From assembly GCF_012275515.1 (NCBI RefSeq), contig NZ_JAAZQL010000004.1, positions 186,001-250,000 on the forward strand: a DNA stretch of 64,000 nt. The letters are read 5' to 3'. The notes below the pieces were generated by a model. That model searched no databases, had not been told where the DNA came from, and was given only the letters and a program-made list of their open reading frames with translations. The first letter of the stretch is position 1; each line of letters starts with the position of its first letter. This DNA comes from Novosphingobium sp. SG707. Its GTDB lineage: Bacteria > Pseudomonadota > Alphaproteobacteria > Sphingomonadales > Sphingomonadaceae. This document shows, in pieces, positions 42,233 to 51,064 of the stretch. The translations under genes were made by a program, and so were the position numbers.

Positions 42233-43603
42233 ATGAGCACTCGCGAAGCGACCGACCAGCATGATCCCCTGATTACCGGGCTGGATCAACTTGCCTCTCC
42301 GATGCAGGAGGGTGAGAAGCCGCGCGCCCAATGGCGCATCGGCACCGAGCATGAAAAGATTGTCTATCGCGGCCCCGACCGGCACGCCCCCGCCTATGAC
42401 GAGGCAGGCGGCATCCGCGACCTGCTGATGGGACTGAAGCCCTATGGCTGGAGCGAGATCATGGAGGGCGAGAATGTCATCGCCCTCAAGGGTAGTGATG
42501 GGGCGGTCAGCCTTGAACCGGCGGGCCAGATCGAATTGTCGGGCGCGCCGCTGGAAAACCTGCACCAGACCGACGCGGAAACCCGCCGCCATATCGATCA
42601 GGTCAAGGCCGTGGGCGCGGCCAGCGATCTTGGCTTCCTCAGCCTTGGCCTGTACCCGGACAAGCGCCGCGAAGACCTGCCCGTCATGCCCAAGGGCCGC
42701 TATGACATCATGCTGCGCCATATGCCGCGCGTGGGGTCGATGGGGCTGGACATGATGCTGCGCACCTGCACCATCCAGACCAATCTGGATTACAGCAGCG
42801 AAGCCGACATGGTGCAGAAGTTCCGCGTTTCGCTGGCGCTGCAACCGCTGGCCACCGCGCTTTTCGCCAATTCGCCTTTCCTTGAAGGCAAGCCCAACGG
42901 CTACCTCTCGTATCGCAGCCATATCTGGTCGGACACGGATCCGGCGCGCACGGGCATGTTGCCCTTCGTGTTCGAGGATGGCTTCGGATACGAGCGCTAT
43001 GTTGACTACATGCTCGACGTGCCGATGTATTTCGTGTTCCGCGATGGCAAATATATCGATGCTGCGGGCCAGTCCTTCCGCGACTTCCTGAATGGCCAAC
43101 TGCCCGCCCTGCCCGGCGAGCGCCCGACGATTGGCGACTGGCAGGACCACCTGTCCACCGCCTTCCCCGAAGTTCGCCTCAAGAGCTTCCTTGAAATGCG
43201 CGGGGCCGACGGCGGGCCGGTCGAACGGATCGTGGCGTTGCCCGCGCTCTGGGTCGGCCTGCTCTACGATCAGGGCGCGCTGGATGCCGCATGGGATCTG
43301 GTCAAGGGCTGGAGCATGGACGAGCGCGAGACTTTGCGCTCCAGCGTGCCCAAGCAGGCGCTGGATGCGCCGATTGCCGGGGGCCGGTTGGGCGACATCG
43401 CAGGCGAAGTACTGGCGATTGCCCGCGCCGGTCTGAAATCGCGCGCACGGTTGAATGGCGAGGGCGCGGATGAAACGCGCTATCTCGACCCGCTCGACGA
43501 AATCGTGGCCAGCGGCAAGGTTCCGGCTCAGCTCTGGCTGGACCGCTATCGCGGCGAATGGGGCGGCGATCTCAGCCGCGTTTACGACGAAGCCAGTTTC
43601 TAA
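42233..43603 (+). CDS. gshA: Glutamate-cysteine ligase (plant/alphaproteobacterial GCS2 type)
   Basis: A 456-residue ATP-dependent ligase making gamma-glutamylcysteine, the first step of glutathione synthesis. The pattern is that of the plant-like group: WRIGTEHEKI near residue 36, LEPAGQIELSGAP near residue 87, then LGLYPDKRREDLPVMPKGRYDIM and TCTIQTNLDYSSEADM. These form the ATP/Mg2+ and glutamate sites. Glutathione supports gloA and fghA in this window. The 3' end overlaps the convergent ICMT-like gene by 4 bases. Confidence 0.96.
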   Translation: MSTREATDQHDPLITGLDQLASPMQEGEKPRAQWRIGTEHEKIVYRGPDRHAPAYDEAGGIRDLLMGLKPYGWSEIMEGENVIALKGSDGAVSLEPAGQIELSGAPLENLHQTDAETRRHIDQVKAVGAASDLGFLSLGLYPDKRREDLPVMPKGRYDIMLRHMPRVGSMGLDMMLRTCTIQTNLDYSSEADMVQKFRVSLALQPLATALFANSPFLEGKPNGYLSYRSHIWSDTDPARTGMLPFVFEDGFGYERYVDYMLDVPMYFVFRDGKYIDAAGQSFRDFLNGQLPALPGERPTIGDWQDHLSTAFPEVRLKSFLEMRGADGGPVERIVALPALWVGLLYDQGALDAAWDLVKGWSMDERETLRSSVPKQALDAPIAGGRLGDIAGEVLAIARAGLKSRARLNGEGADETRYLDPLDEIVASGKVPAQLWLDRYRGEWGGDLSRVYDEASF

Positions 43604-44904
43604 ACTATCCGCTTGAGCAGGCGCGTGATCGGCGCGCCTGTTTCGGCCCATGCCCAATATTGGCGGTATTTGGCGTCCTGCGCCAACAGATGCCGCTCCT
43701 CGGTCTTGGCTCGCCACCAATAGACCGCGCTGACCATCGCCAGAATCGCGGTGTTGCGGATGCAATCGACCAGCGATCCGGTGGGGCTGAGAAAAGGCAG
43801 CGTCACCGACCACCAGAACAGGTTTTTCGACACATAGGCCGGATGGCGCGTCAGCCGATAAGGTCCATGGGTGATGACCCCGCGATAGGTCAGATTGGAA
43901 AAGCGCAGGCCAAAGACCACCGTGGCCCAGGCATAAACGCCCGTCAACGCCACCAGCCACGCCCCCCAGCCCCACAGCGCCCATTCATGCCCGGCCAGCC
44001 ATTGCGACCATTCGGCCGTGCCGGGATGATAGTCGAGCGGTCCATTGCCCCCCATCATGATAAACGGCGGATAGCACACCAACGCCGCCACCCAGCCATC
44101 CAGATAGGGATTGGCGTTGCGGATATGCGCGTCGAGCGGGCGCAGCGTGAAGAGATAACCCGCCGTGCCGATCTGCACGTCGATCATAAACAGCCAGGTG
44201 ATCAGCCAGTTGACGAGCACCACCGGATCGCCCAGCGCGGCCCCGTCCACATGCACCACCGCCGCAAAGCCGCCCGGCAGGATCGAGAACATGAAGGCCG
44301 TGAAAAACCCCTTCACCGCCCAGCGCCGCGTATGAAGCAGCAGCTGGCCGCCATCGGCCCCATCCCGGCCCAGAACCCACGCCCCGCAATGCCACGCCCC
44401 ATCGCGCGGATCAATCAGCACCCGGTCCAGCCACAGCACATAGGGCACCGAGAGCAAAGCCATCGGCACCACGCCCAAGCCGATCAGGCGGATGCCGAAA
44501 AGCCAAGGCTCCTGCCAGTAAAAGCGGAAAACGCAGTAGGCCGTGCCGATCACCGCCCATGTCGCCCACAGGCCCACCAGCTTGACCGCGCTGATGCCCA
44601 GCACATCGCGCAAGGGGCGAGGATGGGCCCAGTCGATGCCGGTCGAGACCCGCCGATGCACCTTGTCCACCAGCACCGACCACAAGGCCATCGCACCCGA
44701 GGACAGCGCCAGCGCCAAAACCGCCGCATAGGGCCCGGCCAAAGGCTCGCGCGGCCCGCCCAGATCGAGCGCGGCCGCCACCATCGGCCATGACCGGCAA
44801 ACCATCACCCAGGCCACCAACACAGCCAACCCCACCAGCCCGACACCGGCGGAAACATCGCTTTGCGGTCTGGCCACAACAGAAGGGCTGGCGGAACAAT
44901 CCAT
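43600..44904 (-). CDS. ICMT/PEMT-like multi-helix membrane protein
   Basis: A 433-residue membrane protein with about ten hydrophobic segments. The C-terminal third (LTRHPAYVSKNLFWW, then RAKTEERHLLAQDAKYRQYWAW) is the SAM-dependent methyltransferase fold of isoprenylcysteine carboxyl methyltransferases, including the RHPxY and EE motifs; the front two thirds are an unrelated helical membrane domain of unknown function. The usual bacterial relatives are only about 150-220 residues, so this is an extended form. The ATG at 44904 is chosen over the GTG at 44925. It follows bamB on the same strand by 42 bases, in the place where der would often be found. Substrate unknown. Confidence 0.75.
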   Translation of the reverse strand: MDCSASPSVVARPQSDVSAGVGLVGLAVLVAWVMVCRSWPMVAAALDLGGPREPLAGPYAAVLALALSSGAMALWSVLVDKVHRRVSTGIDWAHPRPLRDVLGISAVKLVGLWATWAVIGTAYCVFRFYWQEPWLFGIRLIGLGVVPMALLSVPYVLWLDRVLIDPRDGAWHCGAWVLGRDGADGGQLLLHTRRWAVKGFFTAFMFSILPGGFAAVVHVDGAALGDPVVLVNWLITWLFMIDVQIGTAGYLFTLRPLDAHIRNANPYLDGWVAALVCYPPFIMMGGNGPLDYHPGTAEWSQWLAGHEWALWGWGAWLVALTGVYAWATVVFGLRFSNLTYRGVITHGPYRLTRHPAYVSKNLFWWSVTLPFLSPTGSLVDCIRNTAILAMVSAVYWWRAKTEERHLLAQDAKYRQYWAWAETGAPITRLLKRIV

Positions 44905-44946
44905 TCCGCCAGCCCTAGCAGCCACTGGTTAAGACTGCGGAAACGC

Positions 44947-46305
44947 TTACTTCAAAGCGGTAATCCGGCCGGAATCGTCCAGCAGATAAAGGATGCCATT
45001 GGCCACGATCGGGGCCAGCGTGATCGGCGCCTTGACCTCGGTATAGAACTTGGAAACGCCGTCCATCGCGCTCACCACATGGACCTCGCCCCGGCTGTTG
45101 GCCACCCACAGGCGATCACCCGCCAGCACCGGGCCGGTCCAGAAGATCGGGCCTTCCTTCTTCTTGGGCTTGGTCCAGCGGTTGAGCTGGGCCACCCAGC
45201 GCACCTTGCCGCTGTTCTTGGCGATGCACAGCAGCTTGGCTTCGTCGGTCAGCGTAAAGATCCAGTCGCCCGCAATCGCCGGGGTCGAAATACCCGCCAG
45301 ATTGAGCTCCCACAGACGCTGGCCGGTGACGAGTTCATAGGCGGCCATACGCCCGCCCTGACCCAGCGCATAAACGCGGCCGCGGTCGATGATGGGATCG
45401 GCATCAATGTCGGTCAGCACGCCCACCATGGTCGAAAGCGAGGTGCGCGCCAGAGCGTCATTCCACAGCGTCCGCCCATTTTCATAACGATAGGCGATCA
45501 GTTCACCGGTCGAGAAACCGGCCACCACCGAGCCCTGACCTGCCGCAGGGGCCGCCACGCCGAACACGCCCGTGGCGCCCAGCGAGGCCGATTCCTGCCA
45601 CAGGCCGGTGCCGTCCTCGATTTTCAGCGCGTGGATCTCGTTGTTCTGCGTCATCACATAGACCGCGCCGAAGGCCACCGTGGGCGAGCCGCGCAGCGGG
45701 CCACCGGGGCGCACTTTCCATGCGATCTTGCCGGTCTTGGCGTCCAGCGCGGCGACATCGCCCACCCCGGTCGTCACATAGACGCGGCCAGAGTCATACG
45801 AAGCACCGCCGCCGAACACCGCCTCGCCCGCGCCGCCCGTGACGCTGAGCGATTGGGTCCATTGCGGCGCGCCCGTGGCCGCATCAAAGGCATGGAGCAC
45901 GCCATCGGTGTCGAAGACGAACATCGAGCCGCCGCCAACAACCGGAGCCGCACCCAGACGCCGCCGCACGTTCGAACCGGCCACCTGCACTTGCCAGATC
46001 GGCTTGGGATTTTCGCCCAGCGCCAGATTGCCATAGCTTTTTGAGGCAGAGCCGCCCGGCTGGGCCCATTCGGCATTGGGCTGGGCCAGCGGCAGCACGA
46101 CGGCCATCGTGGCAATATCCATATCCGCCTGCGCCGAGGATTCGACGCGGCTCAGGATCGGCTCGCGCTTGCCCGTGGTGGGCGTGGTCGGCTTGGGCTT
46201 GCGGCCCAGCTTGGGCCCGCCGCCGCAGGCTGACAGCGCGGCGATCAGCGCCACCGACAGCAGGACGCGGCCCGGATTACGACGGAAGGAGGCAAGAGAC
46301 TTCAT
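44947..46305 (-). CDS. bamB: Outer-membrane assembly lipoprotein BamB
   Basis: A 452-residue lipoprotein: a signal peptide with lipobox LSAC (Cys27), then a PQQ-type beta-propeller, with repeated GRVYVTTGVGDVAALDAKTGKIAW, GAVYVMTQNNEIHALKIEDG and GILYLLDDSGRITALK blades, shown here by fragments. BamB supports the BAM complex that inserts beta-barrels such as the autotransporter encoded earlier in this window. The protein is about 60 residues longer than E. coli BamB owing to a proline- and lysine-rich linker after the lipid anchor. Directly preceded by a YfgM-like gene, the normal bamB neighbour. Confidence 0.93.
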   Translation of the reverse strand: MKSLASFRRNPGRVLLSVALIAALSACGGGPKLGRKPKPTTPTTGKREPILSRVESSAQADMDIATMAVVLPLAQPNAEWAQPGGSASKSYGNLALGENPKPIWQVQVAGSNVRRRLGAAPVVGGGSMFVFDTDGVLHAFDAATGAPQWTQSLSVTGGAGEAVFGGGASYDSGRVYVTTGVGDVAALDAKTGKIAWKVRPGGPLRGSPTVAFGAVYVMTQNNEIHALKIEDGTGLWQESASLGATGVFGVAAPAAGQGSVVAGFSTGELIAYRYENGRTLWNDALARTSLSTMVGVLTDIDADPIIDRGRVYALGQGGRMAAYELVTGQRLWELNLAGISTPAIAGDWIFTLTDEAKLLCIAKNSGKVRWVAQLNRWTKPKKKEGPIFWTGPVLAGDRLWVANSRGEVHVVSAMDGVSKFYTEVKAPITLAPIVANGILYLLDDSGRITALK

Positions 46306-46337
46306 GAGGCAGGTCCTTAAGGTCCGTCAGGAATGGA

Positions 46338-47279
46338 TCAGGGCTGGGTAGAGGCAGGAGCCGCAGCAGGCGTTGCCGCACCGGGCTTGCCCACCATCAG
46401 GGGGATTTCGGGCGTGGCGACCTTTGCCGCCTTGGCCGAGGCGGCCGCCCTGGCAGGCGCAGGGGCCGGAGCCGACGCAGGAGCAGCCTCAACCGGCGCG
46501 GCCGCCGCAGGCGCGGCGCCCGGCTGGGGCGCGTTCATCTCGATCGGGCGGGCCACATCGTCCACCGCGTCAAAGCCCAACTGGCTGGCGACCTGACGCA
46601 CGCGGGCGCGCAGGCTTTCGGGCTGGTCCTTGTCCTTGGCAATCGCGCCGAACAGCGGCGAGGCCAGTTCTTTCTTGCCCTGCTTCAGATAGGCCAGACC
46701 CAGCAATTCGCCCGCCGCGCCAAACCACGGCGCGCCCGGTGCGGCCAGAGGCTTGAGTTTGGCGACAACCTCTTCGGGCTTCATCTGGTCATAGTTCAGC
46801 GAGACCTGACGCAACGTGGCGAAATCGCGGTAGGTCTGCGGCGCATTGGCGTCGGCGGCCACGGCGGCATAACGCGTGGCGGCGTCCTGAGCCTTGCCCT
46901 GAGTGACCAGCAAGCCCGCCTCGACCAGCCGCGCGACCACCGCCGAGCCGGAATCGCCGCCTGCGGCCAGACCGTCCAGCGTCTTGTTGGCCAGGTCCGT
47001 GCGGCTCGCCTCGATCTGGTCCAGCGCGATGGTGAGCTGCTCGGCACGCGTGGCCGCTTGCTGCTCCTGATGGTGGCCCCACCAAAGATAGCCGCCCAGC
47101 GCCGCCAGACCCAGCACCAGCCCGGCGCCCACCGGCTTGCCATAGCGGCGGACCGCCGACATCATCTGATCCTCGCGCAGCGCGTCCTCCACCTCGCGCA
47201 GGAAAGCGTCGCCCTGCTGGGCCTGTTGTGCGGCCAGTTGCTGGGCGCGGGTCTGAGGAGGAGTAGGACGCAGGGCCAA
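46338..47279 (-). CDS. YfgM-like TPR membrane protein
   Basis: A 313-residue protein: a cytoplasmic N-terminus (about 1-45, with DAFLREVEDALREDQ), one membrane helix (about 50-67), and a periplasmic TPR domain (about 68-240, with ending AYLKQGKKELASPLFGAIAKD). The last about 70 residues are an Ala/Pro-rich low-complexity tail. In E. coli YfgM associates with the Sec translocon and periplasmic chaperones. The start is a TTG at 47279; no ATG or GTG fits the family N-terminus, and AGGA lies upstream. Next is bamB (32 bases apart), so the two are co-transcribed. Confidence 0.88.
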   Translation of the reverse strand: MALRPTPPQTRAQQLAAQQAQQGDAFLREVEDALREDQMMSAVRRYGKPVGAGLVLGLAALGGYLWWGHHQEQQAATRAEQLTIALDQIEASRTDLANKTLDGLAAGGDSGSAVVARLVEAGLLVTQGKAQDAATRYAAVAADANAPQTYRDFATLRQVSLNYDQMKPEEVVAKLKPLAAPGAPWFGAAGELLGLAYLKQGKKELASPLFGAIAKDKDQPESLRARVRQVASQLGFDAVDDVARPIEMNAPQPGAAPAAAAPVEAAPASAPAPAPARAAASAKAAKVATPEIPLMVGKPGAATPAAAPASTQP

Positions 47280-47346
47280 GGGACTTCACTTCCTGATCAT
47301 CGATGCGGGCGAAAAAGTCACACCGCGTGTAAAAAAACGAAACTGC

Positions 47347-47374
47347 CGTTTAGCGGATGGGCCGGGCTTTTCAA
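47347..47374 (-). promoter_or_regulatory. Possible promoter of the YfgM-like/bamB unit
   Basis: TTGAAA (47374-47369), a 16-base spacer and TAAACG (47352-47347) on the minus strand, placing a start point near 47340, about 60 bases before the TTG start codon. The -10 is imperfect. Confidence 0.32.
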
Positions 47375-47421
47375 CGGCAATGAGACGGCAGGTTAACAAT
47401 GGCTGGGCAACAGATCGGCAA

Positions 47422-48564
47422 TCATGGGAAACTATTGCGCCCCATCGCCCTTGCGTAAAGCGCGCGGTAGCGCTCAATCATCCCGCCTTCGTCATATTCG
47501 GCCACAGCCAGCGCGCGATTCGCGGCGCCCACCGTGCGGCGCAGATCCGCATCCCCGGCCAGATGCGCCATATGAGCGGCAAAGCCGGCCTCATCGCCCG
47601 CCGGGGCAATAAAGGGCCGGTTCTCTGCCGCCAGCATCGGCGCGACATCGCCCACATCCGGGCTGACCACGGCCAGTCCAGCCGCCATCGCCTCAACCAC
47701 GCTGATCGGGAACTGCTCGCTGTCCGATGACAGCGCGAAAAGGTCGAACAGACCCACCACCTTGGCCGGATCGCCGACATGGCCGGGCAGATGGACCCGG
47801 TGCGCAATATCCAGCCGCAGCGCCTCCTCGCGGATCGCCTCGCGTTCCGGCCCATCGCCTGCGATCACCAATTGCCACGGTTCGGGCAAGGCGGCAAAGG
47901 CGCGTACCAGACGCGGCAGGTTCTTCACCGGCCGCAGTCCCGCCAGTGTGCCCAGCCACAATTCCCCCTCGCGCTTGATCACGCGGGGCAAAGCATCGGG
48001 GCGCGGCCTGGAGTTATAGGCAGCCGTGCGGATGCCGTTGGGGATGCGGTGGACCTTGCCCGCAGGCTGTTGCCACACGCCGCGCGCAATGCCCTCCAAC
48101 CGCTGCGAACAGACCACCAGCGCGCTGGCGCGGCCCAGCGCGATCCGGCGATACCAGTTGCGGCTGGATTTCAGGCTGACCGCCTCATCCTGGTTGAACC
48201 CGTCCTCATGATGGATCAAAGGCGGCAGGCGCAGGATCTGGGCAAACAGAGTATGGGCCAGAACCGCATCCATCGCGCCGAAATTATACGTCAGCACGAG
48301 GTCATAATCGGCCATCGCGCTGGCCAGCGCGATCAGACGCTTGGGGCTTGGCTTGCCCTGAAGCGAAGGGAAGTCGGTGCCTGCCTGCCAGCGGATGCCG
48401 GGCATGATGCGGCGCGCGGCCTCCATCGCATCGGGCATGGCCGAGACGATCGTATGGGCCACCCCCGCGCCAAAGGCGTTGATCAGCTGAACGCAGCGTA
48501 GTTCCTTGCCGCCGGGGTTAAAGCTGGAATGGAGATGCAGGACACGCAAGGGATTGACACTCAT
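47422..48564 (-). CDS. Glycosyltransferase family 4 (GT-B)
   Basis: A 380-residue GT-B glycosyltransferase. The N-terminal Rossmann domain opens RVLHLHSSFNPGGKE; the C-terminal domain has LGTLAGLRPVKNLPRLVRAF, VIAGDGPERE and the nucleotide-sugar-binding ALSSDSEQFPISVVEAMAAGLAVV, where the acidic E-x7-E pair is expected. The GT4 family makes lipopolysaccharide, capsule or glycolipid sugars; the acceptor cannot be told here. Start ATG at 48564 overlaps the stop of the upstream hydrolase gene by 4 bases (ATGA). Not part of a visible polysaccharide cluster. Confidence 0.9.
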   Translation of the reverse strand: MSVNPLRVLHLHSSFNPGGKELRCVQLINAFGAGVAHTIVSAMPDAMEAARRIMPGIRWQAGTDFPSLQGKPSPKRLIALASAMADYDLVLTYNFGAMDAVLAHTLFAQILRLPPLIHHEDGFNQDEAVSLKSSRNWYRRIALGRASALVVCSQRLEGIARGVWQQPAGKVHRIPNGIRTAAYNSRPRPDALPRVIKREGELWLGTLAGLRPVKNLPRLVRAFAALPEPWQLVIAGDGPEREAIREEALRLDIAHRVHLPGHVGDPAKVVGLFDLFALSSDSEQFPISVVEAMAAGLAVVSPDVGDVAPMLAAENRPFIAPAGDEAGFAAHMAHLAGDADLRRTVGAANRALAVAEYDEGGMIERYRALYARAMGRNSFP

Positions 48565-49427
48565 GCCTGTTGCGCCACCCGTTCCAGCAGGCGCTCGATG
48601 GCCTGCACCGCTTCGGGTTCATCCAGCGTGGGCGCATGACCGACCCGGCGCACGCTGACCGCAACGGCATCGGGAATACGCCGCGCCATTTCGCCCAGCG
48701 TTTCGGTGGACAACAGATCCGACAATTCCCCGCGCAGCAGCAGCAAAGGCCTTCCGGCAAGCGCCATATAGCCGGGCCACAGATCAACCCCCGCCTCGCC
48801 GCCGGGGCGTTCGAAAGGCTCGGCGATCTTCATGTCGTAATCATAGACGATGCGACCGTTCTGGCCCACCGTCATCACGCGCTTGGCCATGGCCAGCCAT
48901 TGATGCACGTCATAATCGGGGAAGGATGTGCTCTGCTCCTCCTCCAGCGCGCGAGCGGCGTGCATCCATGTCGGAAAGCTGCGCCCCTGCCCCACATAAT
49001 CGCGGATGCGGGCAAGGCCGGATGGCTCGATCACCGGACCGATGTCGTTGAGCACAGCGCCCGCAAGCCGCTTGGCGTCGATCATCGCCAACAGCATCGC
49101 CATCAGCCCGCCCAGCGAGGTGCCGACCACCACAAAGCGCTCGATCCGCAATTCATCGAAGAGCGCGTTGATGTCCTGAACATATTGCAGCGGGTTATAA
49201 GTGGCCGAATTTTTGGCATATTGCGAATCGCCGCGCCCGCGCATGTCCGGACACAATACCCGCCATTGCCCCGCGATCCGCCCCGCCAGCCCTTCGAAAT
49301 CGCGTGCGTTGCGCGTCAGACCCGGCAGACAGACCACCACCGGACGATCCTCGGGTCCGGCGTAATCTCGATAGTGCAAACGCAGCCCATCCGGGCTTTG
49401 CCAGAATTGATCGGTAAAATTGTTCAT
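48561..49427 (-). CDS. Alpha/beta-fold hydrolase
   Basis: A 288-residue alpha/beta hydrolase: HG-like oxyanion loop region in VVCLPGLTRNARDF, nucleophile elbow GTSLGG (Ser in VVVGTSLGGLMAM), and the C-terminal His in RVGHAPTLDEPEA. The catalytic triad is visible in order and there is no signal peptide, so it is cytoplasmic. Substrates of this group are varied (esters, haloalkanes, epoxides), and none is indicated. It overlaps the GT4 gene by 4 bases, so they form one unit. Divergent from selO. Confidence 0.88.
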   Translation of the reverse strand: MNNFTDQFWQSPDGLRLHYRDYAGPEDRPVVVCLPGLTRNARDFEGLAGRIAGQWRVLCPDMRGRGDSQYAKNSATYNPLQYVQDINALFDELRIERFVVVGTSLGGLMAMLLAMIDAKRLAGAVLNDIGPVIEPSGLARIRDYVGQGRSFPTWMHAARALEEEQSTSFPDYDVHQWLAMAKRVMTVGQNGRIVYDYDMKIAEPFERPGGEAGVDLWPGYMALAGRPLLLLRGELSDLLSTETLGEMARRIPDAVAVSVRRVGHAPTLDEPEAVQAIERLLERVAQQA

Positions 49428-49507
49428 GGCCTTGCGGGCGCTTCCTTATCGCAATTTTGCACAGGCATGGCTTGCGCCCCGCCGCTTGTGCGCCCACTTA
49501 TTGCCCC

Positions 49508-50947
49508 ATGCGCCATGAACCGCAAGCGAATGCCTACGCCCCCGATCCGCAAATCCTCAGTCTGGCCCCATGGCTGGGCGATCCGGTTGCGCCCGCCGAC
49601 TTTCCGAAAGGCCTGCTGCGCTGGCGCAATGACCGCTGGGCGCGGGGCGTCGGGCTGGCGGATTTCGACGATGCGGGGTGGGTTGCACATTTCGGACGGT
49701 TCGCGCCTTTGGACGGCAATCTGCCCCAGCCTCTGGCGCTGCGCTATCATGGTCATCAGTTTGGCGTGTATAATCCAGAACTTGGCGATGGACGCGGGTT
49801 TCTGTTTGCGCAGATGCGCGATGGCGCCGGACGCCTGATCGACCTTGGCACCAAGGGTTCGGGGCAGACGCCGTGGAGCCGGCAGGGCGATGGCCGCCTG
49901 ACGCTTAAGGGGGCGGTGCGCGAAATTCTGGCAACCGAGATGTTGGAGGCTTTGGGCGCGAACACCTCCAAGACTTTCAGCGTGATCGAAACCGGCGAGG
50001 CGCTGTGGCGCGGCGATGAGCCCTCGCCCACCCGATCAGCGGTGCTGGTACGGATGAGCCATGGCCATATCCGCATCGGCACGTTCCAACGCCTTCTGGT
50101 GCTGGAGGAAGCCGAGCATATGGCCGAACTGGTCGATTATGCGCTGACGCAATTTCCTGGCCCGCCGCCGCCCGCCGATGCGCCGGGCCGCGACCAACCC
50201 GCGATCATCCTGCTGCATCAGGTGGTCGAGCGGCTTGCCGATATGGCCGCTTCCTATGTCGCCTCGGGCTTTGTCCATGGCGTGCTGAACACCGACAATA
50301 TGAACATTTCGGGCGAAAGTTTCGACTATGGCCCGTGGCGCTGGCTGCCGCGATGGGATGCCGATTTTACCGCCGCCTATTTCGACCATGCGGGCCGCTA
50401 TCGCTTTGGCAAACAGGCCGAGGCGATCAAATGGAATTGCGGGCAATTAGCGGTGTCGCTGCGGTTATTGGTGGCGGATACGGCGCCGTTGATCGCCGCG
50501 CTAGACCGGTTCGATGGGCTGTATCAGGCGGCGCTGGCGCGACGGGTGCTGTGGCGGATCGGGCTGCAACCGCTGGGCGATGAACAGGACGGCGCGCTGC
50601 TGGCGGCGGCGGGCGCGCATATGCGCGAAGAGCAGATGTCGCCCGATGCTTTCTTCCACCTGTTCCGCGGCGCGCCGGATGAGGCACGGGCGCTGCTGCG
50701 TGAAGGCTCGCCGCTGGCCGGGGTATTGGGCGATTATACGCCCGTTGCCGATGCCCGTGCGCATCCCGCATGGCAGACTCCCGCCCCCGACAATCATATC
50801 GAAACCGTCGAGGCCCTTTGGCTCGCCATCGACCGCGATGATGACTGGGACCCGCTCCATCGCCACATCGCGGCCATACGAGCGCTGGGCGATGCCTTGG
50901 GCGAACCGCCCATCCTCGCAGGACATGTTTCTGCATCAATGGCTTAA
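49508..50947 (+). CDS. selO: Protein adenylyltransferase SelO (YdiU)
   Basis: A 479-residue pseudokinase-fold enzyme that transfers AMP from ATP to Ser, Thr or Tyr of target proteins and takes part in redox homeostasis. The family landmarks include YHGHQFGVYNPELGDGRG, LGTKGSGQTPWSRQGDGRLTLKGAVRE (about 110-135; key residues LGTKGSGQTP), FVHGVLNTDNMNISGESFDYGP and GRYRFGKQAEAIKWN. No C-terminal CxxC or selenocysteine motif is present; the protein ends in ASMA. The ATG at 49508 is preferred over the frame's earlier ATG at 49457, which lacks family similarity. It stands alone and is divergent from the hydrolase gene. Confidence 0.94.
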   Translation: MRHEPQANAYAPDPQILSLAPWLGDPVAPADFPKGLLRWRNDRWARGVGLADFDDAGWVAHFGRFAPLDGNLPQPLALRYHGHQFGVYNPELGDGRGFLFAQMRDGAGRLIDLGTKGSGQTPWSRQGDGRLTLKGAVREILATEMLEALGANTSKTFSVIETGEALWRGDEPSPTRSAVLVRMSHGHIRIGTFQRLLVLEEAEHMAELVDYALTQFPGPPPPADAPGRDQPAIILLHQVVERLADMAASYVASGFVHGVLNTDNMNISGESFDYGPWRWLPRWDADFTAAYFDHAGRYRFGKQAEAIKWNCGQLAVSLRLLVADTAPLIAALDRFDGLYQAALARRVLWRIGLQPLGDEQDGALLAAAGAHMREEQMSPDAFFHLFRGAPDEARALLREGSPLAGVLGDYTPVADARAHPAWQTPAPDNHIETVEALWLAIDRDDDWDPLHRHIAAIRALGDALGEPPILAGHVSASMA

Positions 50948-51064
50948 GCGACAGCGGAGCCGATACACGGAAGGGGGCATTAAGAATTTGCCAACCTAGA
51001 TTGGTTTAGACTTGGCAATCGTGGCGCCGCCCAACGCCGCCTGCCCCCTTTCGGATAAGCCATC

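Noticed and set aside
42218..43984. A 588-codon minus-strand open frame over gshA
   Set aside because: Antisense to a clear glutamate-cysteine ligase; no motif, and it would overlap the ICMT-like gene in a different frame.
49508..50947. Possible selenocysteine or C-terminal redox motif in SelO
   Set aside because: The protein ends in ASMA with no Cys or in-frame TGA before the true stop, so there is no evidence for a selenoprotein.
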